From Lingula anatina (lineage: Eukaryota > Brachiopoda > Lingulata > Lingulida > Lingulidae): 60,958 nt of DNA. The stretch covers positions 69,859 to 130,816 of the forward strand of contig NW_019776042.1 in assembly GCF_001039355.2 (NCBI RefSeq). The letters are read 5' to 3'. The notes under the pieces are model-generated. The model had not been told where the DNA came from. It made no database searches and worked only from the letters and a program-made list of their open reading frames with translations. Below, piece after piece: positions 1 through 13,875 of this stretch; the first letter of the stretch is position 1; every line of letters begins with the position of its first letter. Position numbers and translations under genes: made by a program.

Positions 1-3000
1 TTAATCAGAGTGGTCCTGTTAGCCAGAGTGTCCCTAGTTAAACAATATACTTTAAAATGCCAATATACTTTATAAATATGTTGATTTCAGCATTGTTTTA
101 TTGCGATCCTTTGGTGTAAAATTATGGGCCTTCCTTTTAAAAAATGAACTGCATGTGAAAATATTTTAATAGAAAGGCAATGTAATGCCACTGTATATAA
201 ATATCAAATGCTACAGTGAAAAATTAATGGCAGCAATATACAATTATAACAAATCCCTCCGATTTCCAAATTACAGAAACATAAATTTCACTATTTCCAC
301 TTACTACACCCCTCAGTTTCAGAGATAGATAACAGAGGTATGTTTCCAGTTATCTCTGAGACTGAGGGTGACTTACCATGGACCTCCCACTCTGGCATAT
401 TCCACAGGATGAGGTAGAAGACATGACAGCATGATCTCGAAGTGACTCTTGTTCACCAACTGAAGCCAGTTGTAAATGTACTGAAACAAAAAAAATCACA
501 TATCACATTTGTGAAAAAGGAGATAGATCACATATGATATATTTTTAGCCAAATTTCATTGTCTATCTACTTTAAAAATATATCACTTTTCTAACATCAA
601 AGATAGAACATATATGAGTGTCAATATATTTTAATGCCATCGGGTTTTACCTCAGCTTTAAGCTTTTCCAAGGCACTGCCCACTCCATCTATAAAAGTGA
701 AATAACACAAAGCCATTATAATGATAATAATATCCTAAACAAAGAATTTTCATACCAACAGTATTTAATTGAGAACTAAAAATATTGCACTGTACGAAAT
801 TTGGATGATAGAGCAAACCATTTAAATATACTTGAGATGACAAACTCTACCTATCCCTCCCATGCCTTGGTTGGTTGTGTCTTTAAACCACTGGAACAGC
901 ATACCCAGGAGCCTGGCCAGCAGTTCCTGAAGAGAAGTCTCATTGTATTATATTAATATTAACACTATGAATCATTATTACCATCACTGACTTTGGCAAA
1001 AGCATCAAAATGATGTATAATAAATAAATCTATTAAATAAGTGATAAAATCAAAATACACAGAGAAGAAGAGAGGGAGGGAGAAAGAAAACAAAAGGTTA
1101 CAATACACTTAGCACCATTTCTTTTTCAATACCAATTACACAAAATAATTTTTATTCTGATCACCAAAAGCTTAAAACTACACAAAAGTTACATACTATG
1201 GGTAATTCTTCCTTAGGTTTACAGAACTCCACCAGCAGCCAGATACCATATCTACTAAGTATCTTCCTGTCATCATTGTTGTTCTCAGCCCCATTCTCCC
1301 GTATGTCACCCCAGGAAGCATGGACATGGGTGCCACTGGCCTCTAGAACTTTCTTCTCTTCTGGTGGCTGAGCTTCTTTTAACAAACTAGAAAAAACATC
1401 CATGAATAGAAGTTGTAAATTTAGCTACTACATATTTCATATAGGTAACTGCTATTGTGAAGTGTGTTATCAAATACAAAAGTTTGAAAATGCCAGAAAA
1501 CATATGACTGACATTACAAAACAAGGTTTTTGAAGAAGTTACCATTTCTTTTAATCACAGCTCTTACAAAGGCAGAAATAGTTTTCAATGATAAATTAAT
1601 TTTGTCAATAAAAAAAAAATAAATAAATAAATCCATGTAATAACATAATAAGTATCCATAAAATGAGGCATATCTGCTGCAGCAAAAAAAAAAACACCTG
1701 CCACAAGAGTGAGACAACACATAAATGCCTCAAAGGGACAGCTTTTAAAATTATTTATCAAAATAATACATCACATACTATAAAATGTGTTTTTTTTTTC
1801 TTTCATTTTTCTTTTCATACCAAAACAATCAACTGCAGTTGACCTCAACTCAACTGTAATTGACCTTAACCTACCTGACAATGGCCTCCACCATATAATG
1901 TTGCAGTTCCTGGTCAGAGGTACCCCATATGTTGGGCAGTGTACTCTGAACAACATGGTGCTGTCCATCCTTGTTGTAATGCCTGTTGACATGGCAACTG
2001 GCACAGAAGCGTATGGGTCGGTTCCCGTTGTAACTGGCACATGCTAGGTGGAAGCAGGTGCACACTGCGAGGTTTTCATTTGAAGCACAATTCTGCAAGG
2101 AAAGGTTGGAAATTTGAAATTATTAAATTCATTAGAGGGATAAAATAAATTAATGTTAATTAAAATACAATATCATCAAGGCATTTAATGTTAAAAAAAT
2201 CCACTGGCAGTTGAAGACTTTTTCATTAGCTATCTTGTCTATTATGGCAAAATACTGCTTCACCCTCAGGCCAGTAAGATTCTTAAACATTGCCCTAAAC
2301 ATTATTTTTCATCAACTATACCTTGTTTTCACAGACAGAGGACACCTGTTCCATGGGCAGCAGCATATCCTGTATATCCCCAGAGTGTTCCCTGGCTAGG
2401 ATATCCATGCAGTCCTGGCATATATACAGTGGTGGAGGTCGACCTGACTGCACTGATACTGCAGGGTGGATACACAGCTGAGGGAAAAATGAAATCATAA
2501 TATGTACAGTGAGATTTAACAGCTAAGAAGGCTTAAAAAGCAAATTTTCTTGCAAAATAACACACTGGACTGTCTTTTTTTTTTAATTTATTTTTAGATA
2601 ATTGTTTTTACCTTAATTGCAGGCGCAGGTCCAGCTCTAGCATTGGGGCACAGCTCCCTTTGGCATGTGAATGGATTAGTGGCTAAAGAATATCGATAAC
2701 ACATGTATAAAATTTGCAAGTTGAGAACAAATATCTTAGAGACATCTGAGACACAACACAACTCGGGTGCTACCAATCCATTGAAAAAAAAAACATTAAT
2801 GACCAAATTTATCAATGATTAAGTATTAATTTTTGATCTGGCTCAAATAAATTTTCCTCACAAATCTTAATGGTAATACAATGAAATGCTATATCTGAAT
2901 AAAAAATTAGAAAATACCTGGTACTTTTGTTACTATTCCCTTTTTCTCCCTAGTATTGGGACTCATCTGGGGCCAGTATCTGAACAGTAGATTAGCAGCA

Positions 3001-5223
3001 GGGGCTCTGGAGGCTGGGGGACCATAGGCTATGACATTCAGTAAATCCTTGGAGATATCTTTCTTCAAACTCATCAAACATTCTAACAGCTGGGTGTGGT
3101 AGTCTGAAATATTTTGGGCACAATGTCATAAATGTTCCATGTTCATGTAGTTTGGAATGTTAGTTGAGAGCAAATGCTTTAATCTTAAAACTATATTTTA
3201 AACAACTCAAGAAATACAAAATATGCTGTGATCAAAACTAGTCTCAAGCAAGCACATGGAATGTGTCTAATCATGTACACAATTAACAAACATTGCTTCC
3301 ATGAGTGATGTACATTACAAAAGTAACATACTGGTTTTGTCTAATAAAGTTTTTAAATCTGACCCTTATGCTGTCTCCTACCTTCTTTATCTGTGTACTG
3401 GAAAACCAGCATAATTATTGCAGGCACAGAGTCTGTAGCATAGGTGCACATGTCACGCATTCCAACATGGCCTAAAGTATGGAACAAATCATGATCATCA
3501 TGAACAAAACATACACAGTTTGATACATTGTAGCCATCATTAACCTTTTGAGTTAAGTAATTTTCTAAACTCTATTGATCCACAAGTATTGCTGTATTTA
3601 TACATAATATTACTCTTTAACATTACCAAACATTCTTCATCAAACAGAAAACACACAACAATGGTTATATCACCATCATTCTTGTTTTAATGTAACCCAT
3701 CTCATTTAGCAGTTTCTGAAATTATGGCATTCAAACACCTATCATCTATCCTTAAACAGCTTGTAACTGAACACTGTCCATCCTTAACATGACATGTATG
3801 TATTATCTTCATGTCTGCGAAAAAGACATTGAAGTTTTGGAAAAGATCTTGACACCCCCCTCCCCCCCAAAGATGCTTACTAACCTAGGGTCAGAGGCAA
3901 CAGGTGAGTGCACAGTAACAAGATGGTCTCTTTCTGTAGGCTAGCTGGGAAGCAGGCCAGTGTGGAGGCCACTGTGTACGGCAGACTGTCCAGGAGGTCG
4001 TACTCCAGGAAGGGGACCAGGCAACACAGGACATGGAGAGTAGCCTCTGCCAAAGCTGGAGTTATAAACAAATACAGCAAATTATGTGTATTATACTTTA
4101 ATAACTGTATGCAAGACAAAAAGAAGTTGTATAACTATATGACACATTTTCAATACCTAAAAGTATCTTGGCAATCATTTGCATGAACGTTCTTTGGAGA
4201 CTTGCAAACAGGAAATAATGAACAAACGCATACAAAATATTTCTAAATGCAATAATCTTTAAAATTTTTCCCATAGAAGTCGTATTGCTTAAGTAACCAT
4301 AAAGAACAGAACATACACTATATTAAGTGACTTAATATTGACCAGTGCAATATTACCCCAACCCCATCTCTTAAGCCGTATCTGCACTATATGTCTCTTC
4401 CTTACCTAGCTGCCCAATCTGCACCATAGGGACAATGTCAATGACAGTCATAACAGCATAGTACAGGCCAGAGTAGTTCAGGTTAGGAAACACAGACAGC
4501 CGGATACTATCTCTCTGCCTGGCACCAAATATCTCAGTGGGCATGCTGGGTACCTCCTTCAGAACTCTGGAAACAAGTGAAATAGAATTTGCATTAACCT
4601 TCAATCTTTCTTTAACTAATATAATGTTGTATTATGTCAATGTAGGTTCCATCTAATACTACCTGTTTTGGGTAGAATTTGTGAAGCTTTCAATCTTTCT
4701 TTTACTTACCTAATTTTGTCTTATGTCAATGTAGGCTCCATCCAATAACTCAATACAAAATAGTATATCTGTCATATGAAACAGTTATCATATTTCAATA
4801 AAAACTGGAGCGGAAATTTGCAAAGCAAGCTCAGACTTTCTTCTTACCCTAGCAAAGCCTGTGAGAAGTACTTGAGTGTATTGGCCACATCAGTCCCCGT
4901 GGGCACAGGGGGGAGGTTGTTCACCACCCGGTACTGATAGTCCTTCAGAATACGGATCTTGGCAGTGACTGGAAGGAAATCATTAAAAGCTATCTCAATC
5001 ATGGCATCCTTTGGTTCATACTGAATTCTTTACTTTCTTCACAGTCTGTAGTTTTTGTCCTCAATCTTTTCCGTAATATATTTTTCAACCATCTTAAAAT
5101 CTTTTTTTTTTAATTTTTGTTCAATTCTTCCTCAAATGAAAAAATGTATTACAGTTTTAAAGCAAACACATTTGATAGATTAAAAAAATTATAATACTTA
5201 CAAGAAGCTGCTCTAGTTCCCAT
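1..5223 (-). CDS. UNC79: UNC79 homologue, N-terminal part (14 coding exons, gene continues beyond the left edge)
   Basis: UNC79 is a large auxiliary protein of the NALCN sodium-leak channel complex, acting with UNC80 at neuronal membranes. I joined the reverse-strand exons at GT/AG sites that keep one frame: 5202-5223, 4848-4968, 4406-4566, 3885-4055, 3382-3471, 2918-3103, 2612-2682, 2322-2477, 1875-2092, 1197-1386, 851-926, 651-688, 377-480 and 1-33 (partial). Together they encode about 545 residues. Landmarks recalled from animal UNC79 are present: VPTGTDVANTLKYFSQALL near the N-terminus, LDSLPYTVASTLACFP, ECLMSLKKD, NVIAYGP, a Cys/His-rich block (PPPLYICQDC, then NRPIRFCASCHVNRHYN), SLLKEA and CLLPHPVEYARVGG. 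The start at 5223 (MGTRAASFTAKIRIL) aligns without a gap to the recalled family N-terminus. There is no internal stop. The vertebrate protein is about 2,600 aa, so this is roughly its first fifth. Recognition is by recalled similarity; exon phases all agree. Confidence 0.93.
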
Positions 5224-6124
5224 GATGATGTTTCCTGTTAAAGCACCTTCCAATAAAAACTCAGTTTGCTTTGCTTAAGCAGCACCAGAAGGTAAGATAC
5301 ATATCACTGTGGCAAAACTATTTCATATTTCTGTCCAATCTGATCATGTTCAGGAACCACATGTAAACTTCTGTGCAAGCAGCAAAAACCTTCATGTTCA
5401 ATGGTCTGTAAAGAAATTACACACATAAAACAATTAAGGAAGACTGAAATAATTTGAAAACCACTTGACTGGTATAATGAAAATTATGTGAAATGTCATG
5501 ACAAACAACTGTGTACAGAGGTGGTCTTAAGGTCCAAATGATTGTTGGTCCATAACTGATTAGATTCAAATGATTCAATTTTTTTTTTTTTTGGTTTGTT
5601 TTGACATCAACTGATGACAGCATATTATGGGGAAAAAATTACAGGTAGCCAGATATTTTTTCAAACTGCAATGTTTCAACCTTCAGATCTGGGTCTTTGA
5701 ACATACTACTAGTACATTTCTTTAAAACCACTTATTCTCAGGACTCAGGAGACAAGGCCCTTGCTTTCTTTGGAATTCTTCTAGATTAATATCACCTGGT
5801 ACATGTACTGTACCCCCTCCTTCCCACAACAGTTTGCGTCGAAGGTAGGTAGATCACAATCCGCTAGGGGCGCTACAGTCGTAACTGTCCACGGGCAGTG
5901 AAGTGTAAAACTGAAGTCGGCCTGCTGACAGTTCGCCTATGGAACCCCTTTTTTAAATCTCTCTTTTAGCGCCGCGTAAAAAAACTAATACAAGCCATTA
6001 ACTAAATAAGTTGTAAATCAAAGAGTAAAATCCGGTCACGTGATTTTCCCATGTTGCAGTCTTTGACAAGTTTCGGTTCTGCTTGTTTTAAGCTTTGCCT
6101 CTACAAAATGATAAAAAATTTCAG
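5224..6124. promoter_or_regulatory. 5' flank and probable promoter region of UNC79
   Basis: This is the sequence upstream of the UNC79 start codon. On the reverse strand an acceptor-like TTTAACAG lies about 10 bases before the ATG, so the 5' UTR may be spliced. The stretch around 5820-6050 is richer in CG dinucleotides than its surroundings and contains a CACGTG at about 6038, which suits a divergent promoter or 5' UTR exon. No TATA box or start site can be fixed. It ends at an N at 6125. Confidence 0.3.
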
Positions 6125-6125
6125 N
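6125..6125. other. Single N (assembly gap or ambiguous base)
   Basis: One undetermined base. Unlike the Ns at 17115 and 59985, I see no repeated sequence flanking this one, so nothing here suggests a misjoin. Confidence 0.9.
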
Positions 6126-9100
6126 CCTATCGAAGGCATTAAATTTATATATCTAGCACTAATCAAAACATCTTAGGTAGTATTATGACATCTTAATAAC
6201 GTACTAATTTTAATGCAATAAATGGCAGCAGCAGAATCTGATCAGGAGAAAGACCTGTTCACTTGCGCTGCAACCTGGGGCTTTTAATTAAAATTACCGC
6301 AAATGTTTCTTGCATAAATTGGGCTATGGTGGCGCAATGCATCAATGAATCCAATGGTATAGTAATAAAGTGCCCATGTTCATGCTAAGCTATCGAAAGA
6401 TATAAATACTTACATATACCCATTCCGCCGAAATTATAATTCGGCAAATGACTTGCCAATGAAAAAAATTATTTTCCTTTACCTCGATTCTGGGCACTGT
6501 AGGTGGCGCTCATCCAAGACACGACATGCAAAGATGCGCAGAGAGCCCGAATGCATCAGGTGTGAATGAGAGCACACTGAAGAGTGCAATAAAATACTGT
6601 ACGTGATGACTGTGGGCACACCGTAAGCACCGTAAACCGTAACTGTACTTCGAACAAATTTGTAAAAAATATGAACATGTCCAGTTGTTTTGGTAAATTT
6701 TCTGAAAATGTGCCTGTCTGATGCTTTGCACCTATCTTTTAATGCGAGTCAAAAGAATTGCAGATGGTTTTTAAAATATAGGCTACATTTTATAAAATTC
6801 AGTCTAATATCTCTGATAAAGTTACAGATCCCACTGAAATTACAATCCGAAACTTGAAAGACGAATTTTTACCCGTTTTCCTTTTTATGCGTCTTTTAGC
6901 CTCACAACATATAAAACTTGCTATTCTTTTGTTTGTTTCTTTTTTTACTTATATGAATTTCTTTGACTAATCTTGCTATGACTAATCTTGCTAGTTGAAA
7001 GCAGTTTTGGTCATTTTAATAAGTAAGTTAAGGTTGAGGGTATCCGGGCAAACTATCTTAATTAGCGCATTAAAAATATTATATGGATTCAATTGTCATC
7101 TTATAACGAATGAGTACGCATAATCGTGGTTTTCCGAGCCTACAGCAGGTAAAGTAGTCTAAACAATCTGTTCACTGCGCTAGGAAGCTAAAAAGGCTGT
7201 GTAAGCAACATATGTTATTTTCCATCTCAGCCGCTTATTATGAGTCTATTATAAGGCGTTCATCTTGTTTTCAATACCCTCCTTGAGACTGAAAAAATAT
7301 GCAAACAGAAAAAAATATTTGGAGAACTACCGATTATAGTTTGATAAGGATTGGCGGAAGTAGTTATAGTTAGTTCTTTTATAAGTAGACAATGTTTATA
7401 CGACCTCAGAAAACCTACATTTCATGTAAAGGTATAAAACAACTAATTGCATGGCTTTAGGGTATGCACTATAAAGTAGATCATAAACAAAAATAGGCAA
7501 TGGACTGTAAAGTGGCAAATGTTTCTTAATTCTTGCGGTAAAGAAGGTACAATGAGCCCCAAAAGTGAACTTGTTTGACTAGCGAATCAAAATCATTATC
7601 TGAATAGTGTAATCCCACCTTACACTTAATGACATCTCAGGCGTCCAGGTTTAAATGTTTTTCTAAAAAGAGAAGCAAACCACCTATATTTATTTAATGA
7701 TTTCTGAAGTCGAATAATGATATATATATTCGTCTATACTTTATGGTCTACTGTATACCTCTTGGAAATGGTGACCTTTTTTTCTTTTAACATTCTTAAC
7801 AGCACGTTTTGCGTTGTTTAGACTGGGTTTTAACGAAATAGTGCATTTTAATATCCAGTGCAGTTCCTTTTTTATTTACAGCAGCAAAAATGTAATCACC
7901 AACGTGTGAAGTAAAATAAATTACTTGAACCGCCAAGACTTCTTTCTTTTTTGTGTATTTCGTTCCCGTCGAGCGCTTGGATATTCTTCCCAAGGGGTGC
8001 CGCTTAACTTCAAGGAGCCAGTTGGTTTTATATATGATGGTATAGCATTGTTGCAGTTGAGAGGCTATTTAGATATTCCAAGTACGGATTACGCCGATGA
8101 GTGGAAAAAGGGATGTAAGATCCCGTTCATTTCTCAGCTTTATTGAAGACAAGTGATCTTCAGATTTGTTGATTACGCACCGAGTTCCATTAGATAAGCC
8201 ATCTATTGCAAACTCTCTGCGTTGAAGGCACGTTCCCACCGCAGAAAATATAAACAGCTGTGTGAAACTTCATCAGAAAATTCACGCACATAGTTATAAA
8301 GTCTGATCACTCCAAAAGCTTACGCCTCTTACTAAATTTGTTTTCGGTGTTTGATGCTAACTTAACATTTTTCTATAGAGATATCCTTTGTTTTTATCAA
8401 ACTGCACCAAATGAAGCATGTGCTCTTTAAAGTTCAAACTTCATGAGACGTGCCTCGTCTGTACAGTCACTCTGAGAGGCCGCAAGAATTTTCTGCCACT
8501 TAAGAACAAAATAAGTACCACTCACACGACAAGTACTTCCCCATGCTGTGTTTCTAATAACCACCACCTTTATATTTCTTACTCGCTTTTCCTCTTACTT
8601 TTATCATTTTTTTCTTTTTTTTAATTCAAATTTTTTATCAGAGCCCTTTTCTTTCGTAGATTTCTAACTAATTCTCCGAAAAATACTTGTAGACTTTAAA
8701 TCTTTGGGAACTTACTTTAAGTTAAAATTCAATTCTATACTTTATACAGAGAAGAAATATATACGATTATATATTTTTAGAATGTCAAAGCAGAAACCAG
8801 GCTGACACGCGGTGGAATAAAAAACACCAACGTCAAAATATTGAGTAAAGAAAACGAATTATTATGGCCACAACTAAAACTATTAACAAAATAGGCGTAA
8901 GGAAAAAAATCCAACAGAAAGAAATGAATTTGTGTAGGATTTAAATAAACATCTGTGGGGGATATCTGATACCCACGTTAGACCAGCAATATAATAATAA
9001 CCCAACAAAAATTGAACTTTATAAATCTACCTAAAATAATCAAAATTTGAACAAGTTAAACAGTTACAATGACTAAGTCAAGTGGTCAAGCAACAAAAGC

Positions 9101-11651
9101 AAGATTGTGTACAAAACCATGGGCACCACCTGTGAAGCGTTATTGGTGCGTTGAAAAATCTAAATAAAGAAAACAGCATCACAATTTATCGTAAACAATT
9201 CTCACAACATATACTCTTTTATGCAATCATTTATGAATAACGGCGTAAATGGAATGGAAGAAAATAATACAATAGAGAACCTGAGACCTATTGATTTAAG
9301 CGTGGTTCATGTAGTTGTATAGTCTACGACATTTTTCTTTGTATCCGTTGTTTATAGTCCCAAATCTCAGATCAGACTCATAAGTTTGGCAGCCAGAGTA
9401 GCGTTGACCCCTTCTCAACGTCACAGAAGTGACGAGCAGAATCACGGACCACTTCAACGAAAGAAACAGAAGAAACAGAAACCCACTCAACGAATCTTGG
9501 CTCCTGGCTGAAAATGTCCACAAAGAACAGTCATTTAATCCAGAAGAGACATTTGGAACCTTAGCCAGAGACTAAAGAAGAAGCCGAAAACGAACCAGGT
9601 ATATAGTTACTGCGAACCCCATCAAGTGTTCTTTTAAAACAGCTAATGTACCTTAAGCAAAAATAATAGTGAGTGATAAACGAAGAGTATTTTGGTCTCA
9701 AAGAGTCGAGATGATCTTTAATACAAATTTCTCAGAAAATTTGATTTTTCAATTGTTTCATTAATTTATCTAGAATAATATTTGAAATAATTAAAACAAT
9801 AAGCGTAAATATGCAATGTCTACCATAACAGAATAAAACTTAATTCTTTGACTTCAAAGCTTGATGAGATTCTTAATGCATTTGAGAAAAAGTTATTTGA
9901 CGTTTTCATGCTTGTTCTGCAAACCATGTACGATGATTGACAAAATAACTCAACACGAATGTTACTGTAAATAAACATAACGCAAACATTATTCAAGGTA
10001 AAATCGCAATATCAACCCCTCCATGAAGTTACGAAATCAAAGGTTTGTTTAAAAAGAAAACTAACGTAATAACGTAAAATAACGTAAAATGTCTGTAACA
10101 CTGTTCACTATACAATGTTAGGTCACTATCAACTTAGTCACGTACCGACTGCAAATTCCACTATACTAATGTAAGAATAGCAATCCGTTACGACACATAA
10201 ATAATGCCAAATTTACCTGTTACATCACGGATTATTTCAGCTGCGGTAACATGTAATTACATTTTACAATTGAATCGATTTCAAGCAGGTATATGCAATT
10301 CTATGATTAAGGTTCAGCATTTTCTAACGCAGGTTTTCAGAAATACGTACAACAAAACGTTTTTACACAGTTAAGTGGTTGATTGAATTGAACTATAGTT
10401 ACAATGTATATCTAAGTTGCTGGAGTTTTAATGATGGAATTTGATTAATTATTACCAATTATAATAGACGTAAGAGAAACGGAAGCCCTACGTGCTCTAG
10501 AAATAAGCAAACTGGATGATGCGGCACTTTATTCATATGCAGTACTTTAATCAAACCACTCCCTTCTATTCCCCAACCTAAATAAACGCCGACGGAGGAA
10601 ACACAACACTAATAAAATATAAATACCTGACGATTACGTAACCCTTTATATGACAGAGGTTAAATCTCAACACTCATTTCGATCAATGTGTGACTCAATT
10701 TAAAAAGCAAATAGGGGCTGGTATGGTCTGGAGTCAGTGAAGTCATCTGCTCTAGAGGCAACCCAAAATTAATAATCATGAGCGTTACTGGCCTGGGTGG
10801 CTTGGGCATCTATCAGCTTATAAAAACATCCCTTGAGGAATAATTTCACACCACCTTGAGTAGCCAGAATTCATAGCCGACAGATACTGTTCAATACGTA
10901 CAAGTAAATAAAATATATCTCGAAGGACTGTTGAACTTAGAGAAATATAAGACAAGCCAGAAGAATTATAGGTTTCATGTTCACTGTAATATACAAGGGG
11001 GTGTCGCTATAGGCAAAAGATTATTAGGCTATTACGTGCAAATAAAACACGCTCTGAATACCGAAATCTCTTACAAGTTGAACTTATCCAGGGCTGAATA
11101 GGTAGTATCTTACTGCTCCCGGGGCTGTTATTTGTCACCCCTCTAGTCATATTTCGTAAACGCAGCAGAACTCCACCATAAGAGCTATCAGCGTTTAAAA
11201 AGTTGCCGTAATAATGCTGCTGTCACAAATAATAGAATATTACAATAATTATGAACAATTCAAAAGTAGTACATTTGTTACATTTCATTAAAAGGTATTA
11301 AACGAAAAGAAGCTTCTAGTTGAATAGAAATATCGATGACAAACGCATTTCATTACTTTAGAAGTCATTCAAATAATATCTTGTAGTTCGCAAGACAGTA
11401 AAAAAATCAACAAAAAAGGCGATCGCCACACACTCTTCTTTCTTTAGTTTTAGAGCTTGAAGCCGACTATCAGATTTAAACATGGATGTGACAATACCCT
11501 CTGTTTGGCTATTGGCGAATTTAAGAAGAATACGGGCACTTGTATAGTAGAATCCACAAACAAATGTACCATCTCTGGGTGTTCCGTCAACAGCAAATTT
11601 TTAAAACAACTTAAATGGTTTCTCGCAAAATTATAAATGATCGAAAAAAAA

Positions 11652-11667
11652 AATATATATATATATA
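11652..11667. repeat. (AT)n microsatellite
   Basis: An eight-unit AT dinucleotide run directly after a poly-A stretch. Confidence 0.85.
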
Positions 11668-13848
11668 GGGAATGCGTATAATACCACTAACCATGGTTGA
11701 AATGTATAACTGTCAGTTTATAAGCGACACATGTACCAGAATTATCTGATGAAGTAAGAACGTTCTATAGCATTCTTTCGTAACATAAGCACCTTTAAGT
11801 AGTTCTTTTTCATACTAGTGTACTAAGCACACAGGGGCGCGGTGTATTTGGATTAATCATAAAGGTTGTTCACAACTCTTTGTATTTGGTATCCCTACGT
11901 CCGCTTTATGTAATCACATATAACAGAAATATGAAAGGAAACCATGTGCTTCCAGTACTCTGTTTTATTATTTTTATTGTTACATGGTTGTACAAAACAG
12001 TTGCCGTTAAAGGTAATACCACCATTAAGAATTTGCGAAAGGCCTGGATACACAACATATACGAATTTACTCAAGTTAACTCATGATATATCATAGCAGC
12101 TCTTAAAACTATGACTTTTTATAATACTCAAATAATATCTTATACATGTTTAAAGGTTTCCAAAAGGAAATAACCATTTGTCGACCGAGTAAAAGAGCAA
12201 GAGAGACAGGAGAGGGCGTGGTCAAGGGAGAGGTCAAAGATAGCGTTTCATTAAAATCCTTCATAATACTGCAATATTTCTCAGATATTGCCTTACTTCT
12301 TATGTATACTTTAACACGTATCCAATGACTGGCAAGGTCCGGTCACCCATTACTGTATCCATTCATGCGATTTAAGTCTATAAACTACACAAAATAGTAA
12401 CGTCCGCGCGTGACTAATTCCCTATAGCTGCCCATCCAAACCTTTGAAAGTGCAACCGTCTTTCTTCCTAATCTGGGCTTAAATTTTGCGTCTTACATTA
12501 CACCCTGAGTTTCAATAATGCTTAGTTGGCTTATGTTATGCTTTTCTACCATTCTACCATTTTCTACCATTGTGTTGCCCGTCATAAGCCTTTATTGTGT
12601 TTGTTTCTCGTCGTAGTTCGTATTTACAAAGTTCGCCAAGCGTAGGATTTATTTGCCTGTAGCTCTAATATAACCACTTATACTCAACAGAGTTAGGTAT
12701 TTTGAGTCAATGAATAAGGACATTCAAACTCGTGAATAGAGTTCACCCCGCTTTTTCAAGACAGAACAGCAAATATAGGGTTGACATTAAAATAAACAGA
12801 ACGAGGGACCAGCAAACATACAGCCACTCTACAGGGATCAGACGCTCTGTCCTCACCTTGCGTCTATCTCTCTTTAAAGATTTTTGAAAGTGGGAAATAT
12901 GTATTTTAAGCATTGAGGTAGGATTATCTATTCATTGAGAAATTATATGTTTAGCAAATAGACTATAGAATTCCTTGCAAAAAATGCAGTTAGTGATTTT
13001 AAGATTAAATTCTGCTACACCCCTTTTTTCTAATTTAGTGAATGGTTATATCGAAAAAAAACTATTCTATGTGAACTGATTATTTTTCTCTGAACAATAA
13101 AAGAAAAGACATGTCCCATCTTTGTCAAAGAAGACTTTCGTATTATTCTACTGATAAATAAATTAATAAAGGGAATGTAACGAGCAGAAAACTTGCAGAG
13201 GCATTTATTGGAGGCACCATATTCTTGGCCTAGACCCCATTCCCACAGATTTTAGATCGATCTATCCCTGTGGGGAGTCTAACTAGATTACTGTCAGCTT
13301 AGCCGGCTTAAATGTCTGTCCCGCCTACTAAAAGCTGTAAGGGGATATTTAACTACCGTGCGCGCTCGGCTAACAGCAATTTAGCGTGAACCCCCAGGGA
13401 GCTAGGATCGTTATAAATCTATGGGAATGCACTCTTAGAGAACCTTTTTGAGACGGCTTGTTTGCTCATGAATGCCTTGACCAATCGCGTTAAGGTTTGC
13501 GCAAAAGCTATACAATACTTGTGTAAACTCAAACTTTCTTGCGGTAAATACCCATGGTACCGTTAGCCACCTATATGATGAAAGGGTCGAGACATTAGCT
13601 AACGTGATACTCTATCACAGTCATGGCGACAAGCCCATAGTGTCTAACTTTAATGTCGAATTGTCGAGGTTAGGGAGTGAGGTGTCATGTCCTGTTCAGA
13701 AGACGAAGATTTGGAAGGAGGTCGAGGGGAAATTGATAAAGAGATTCCGTTATATATGTAAAGGTATGTCGATGTGGAGCTGATGGACACCTAGAGCTCA
13801 AAGTTAACTTGTCTCAATTATATCATATTGCAATTTATTAAATATTTC

Positions 13849-13875
13849 GGAGAGAGAGAAAGAGAGAGAGAGAGA
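13849..13875. repeat. (GA)n microsatellite
   Basis: An interrupted AG/GA dinucleotide run of about 27 bases. Confidence 0.85.

Noticed and set aside
7925-8146. 73-codon forward frame in the gene-free region
   Set aside because: No recognisable motif, no splice context, and length expected by chance.
13190-13440. GC-richer stretch considered as a tRNA or structured RNA gene
   Set aside because: No cloverleaf, A/B box pair or other RNA-gene signature could be made out.
13687-13761. Short acidic frame beginning MSCSEDEDLEGG followed by a donor-like GGTATGTC
   Set aside because: Looked like a possible first coding exon, but it has its own stop just before the donor and no partner exon was found.
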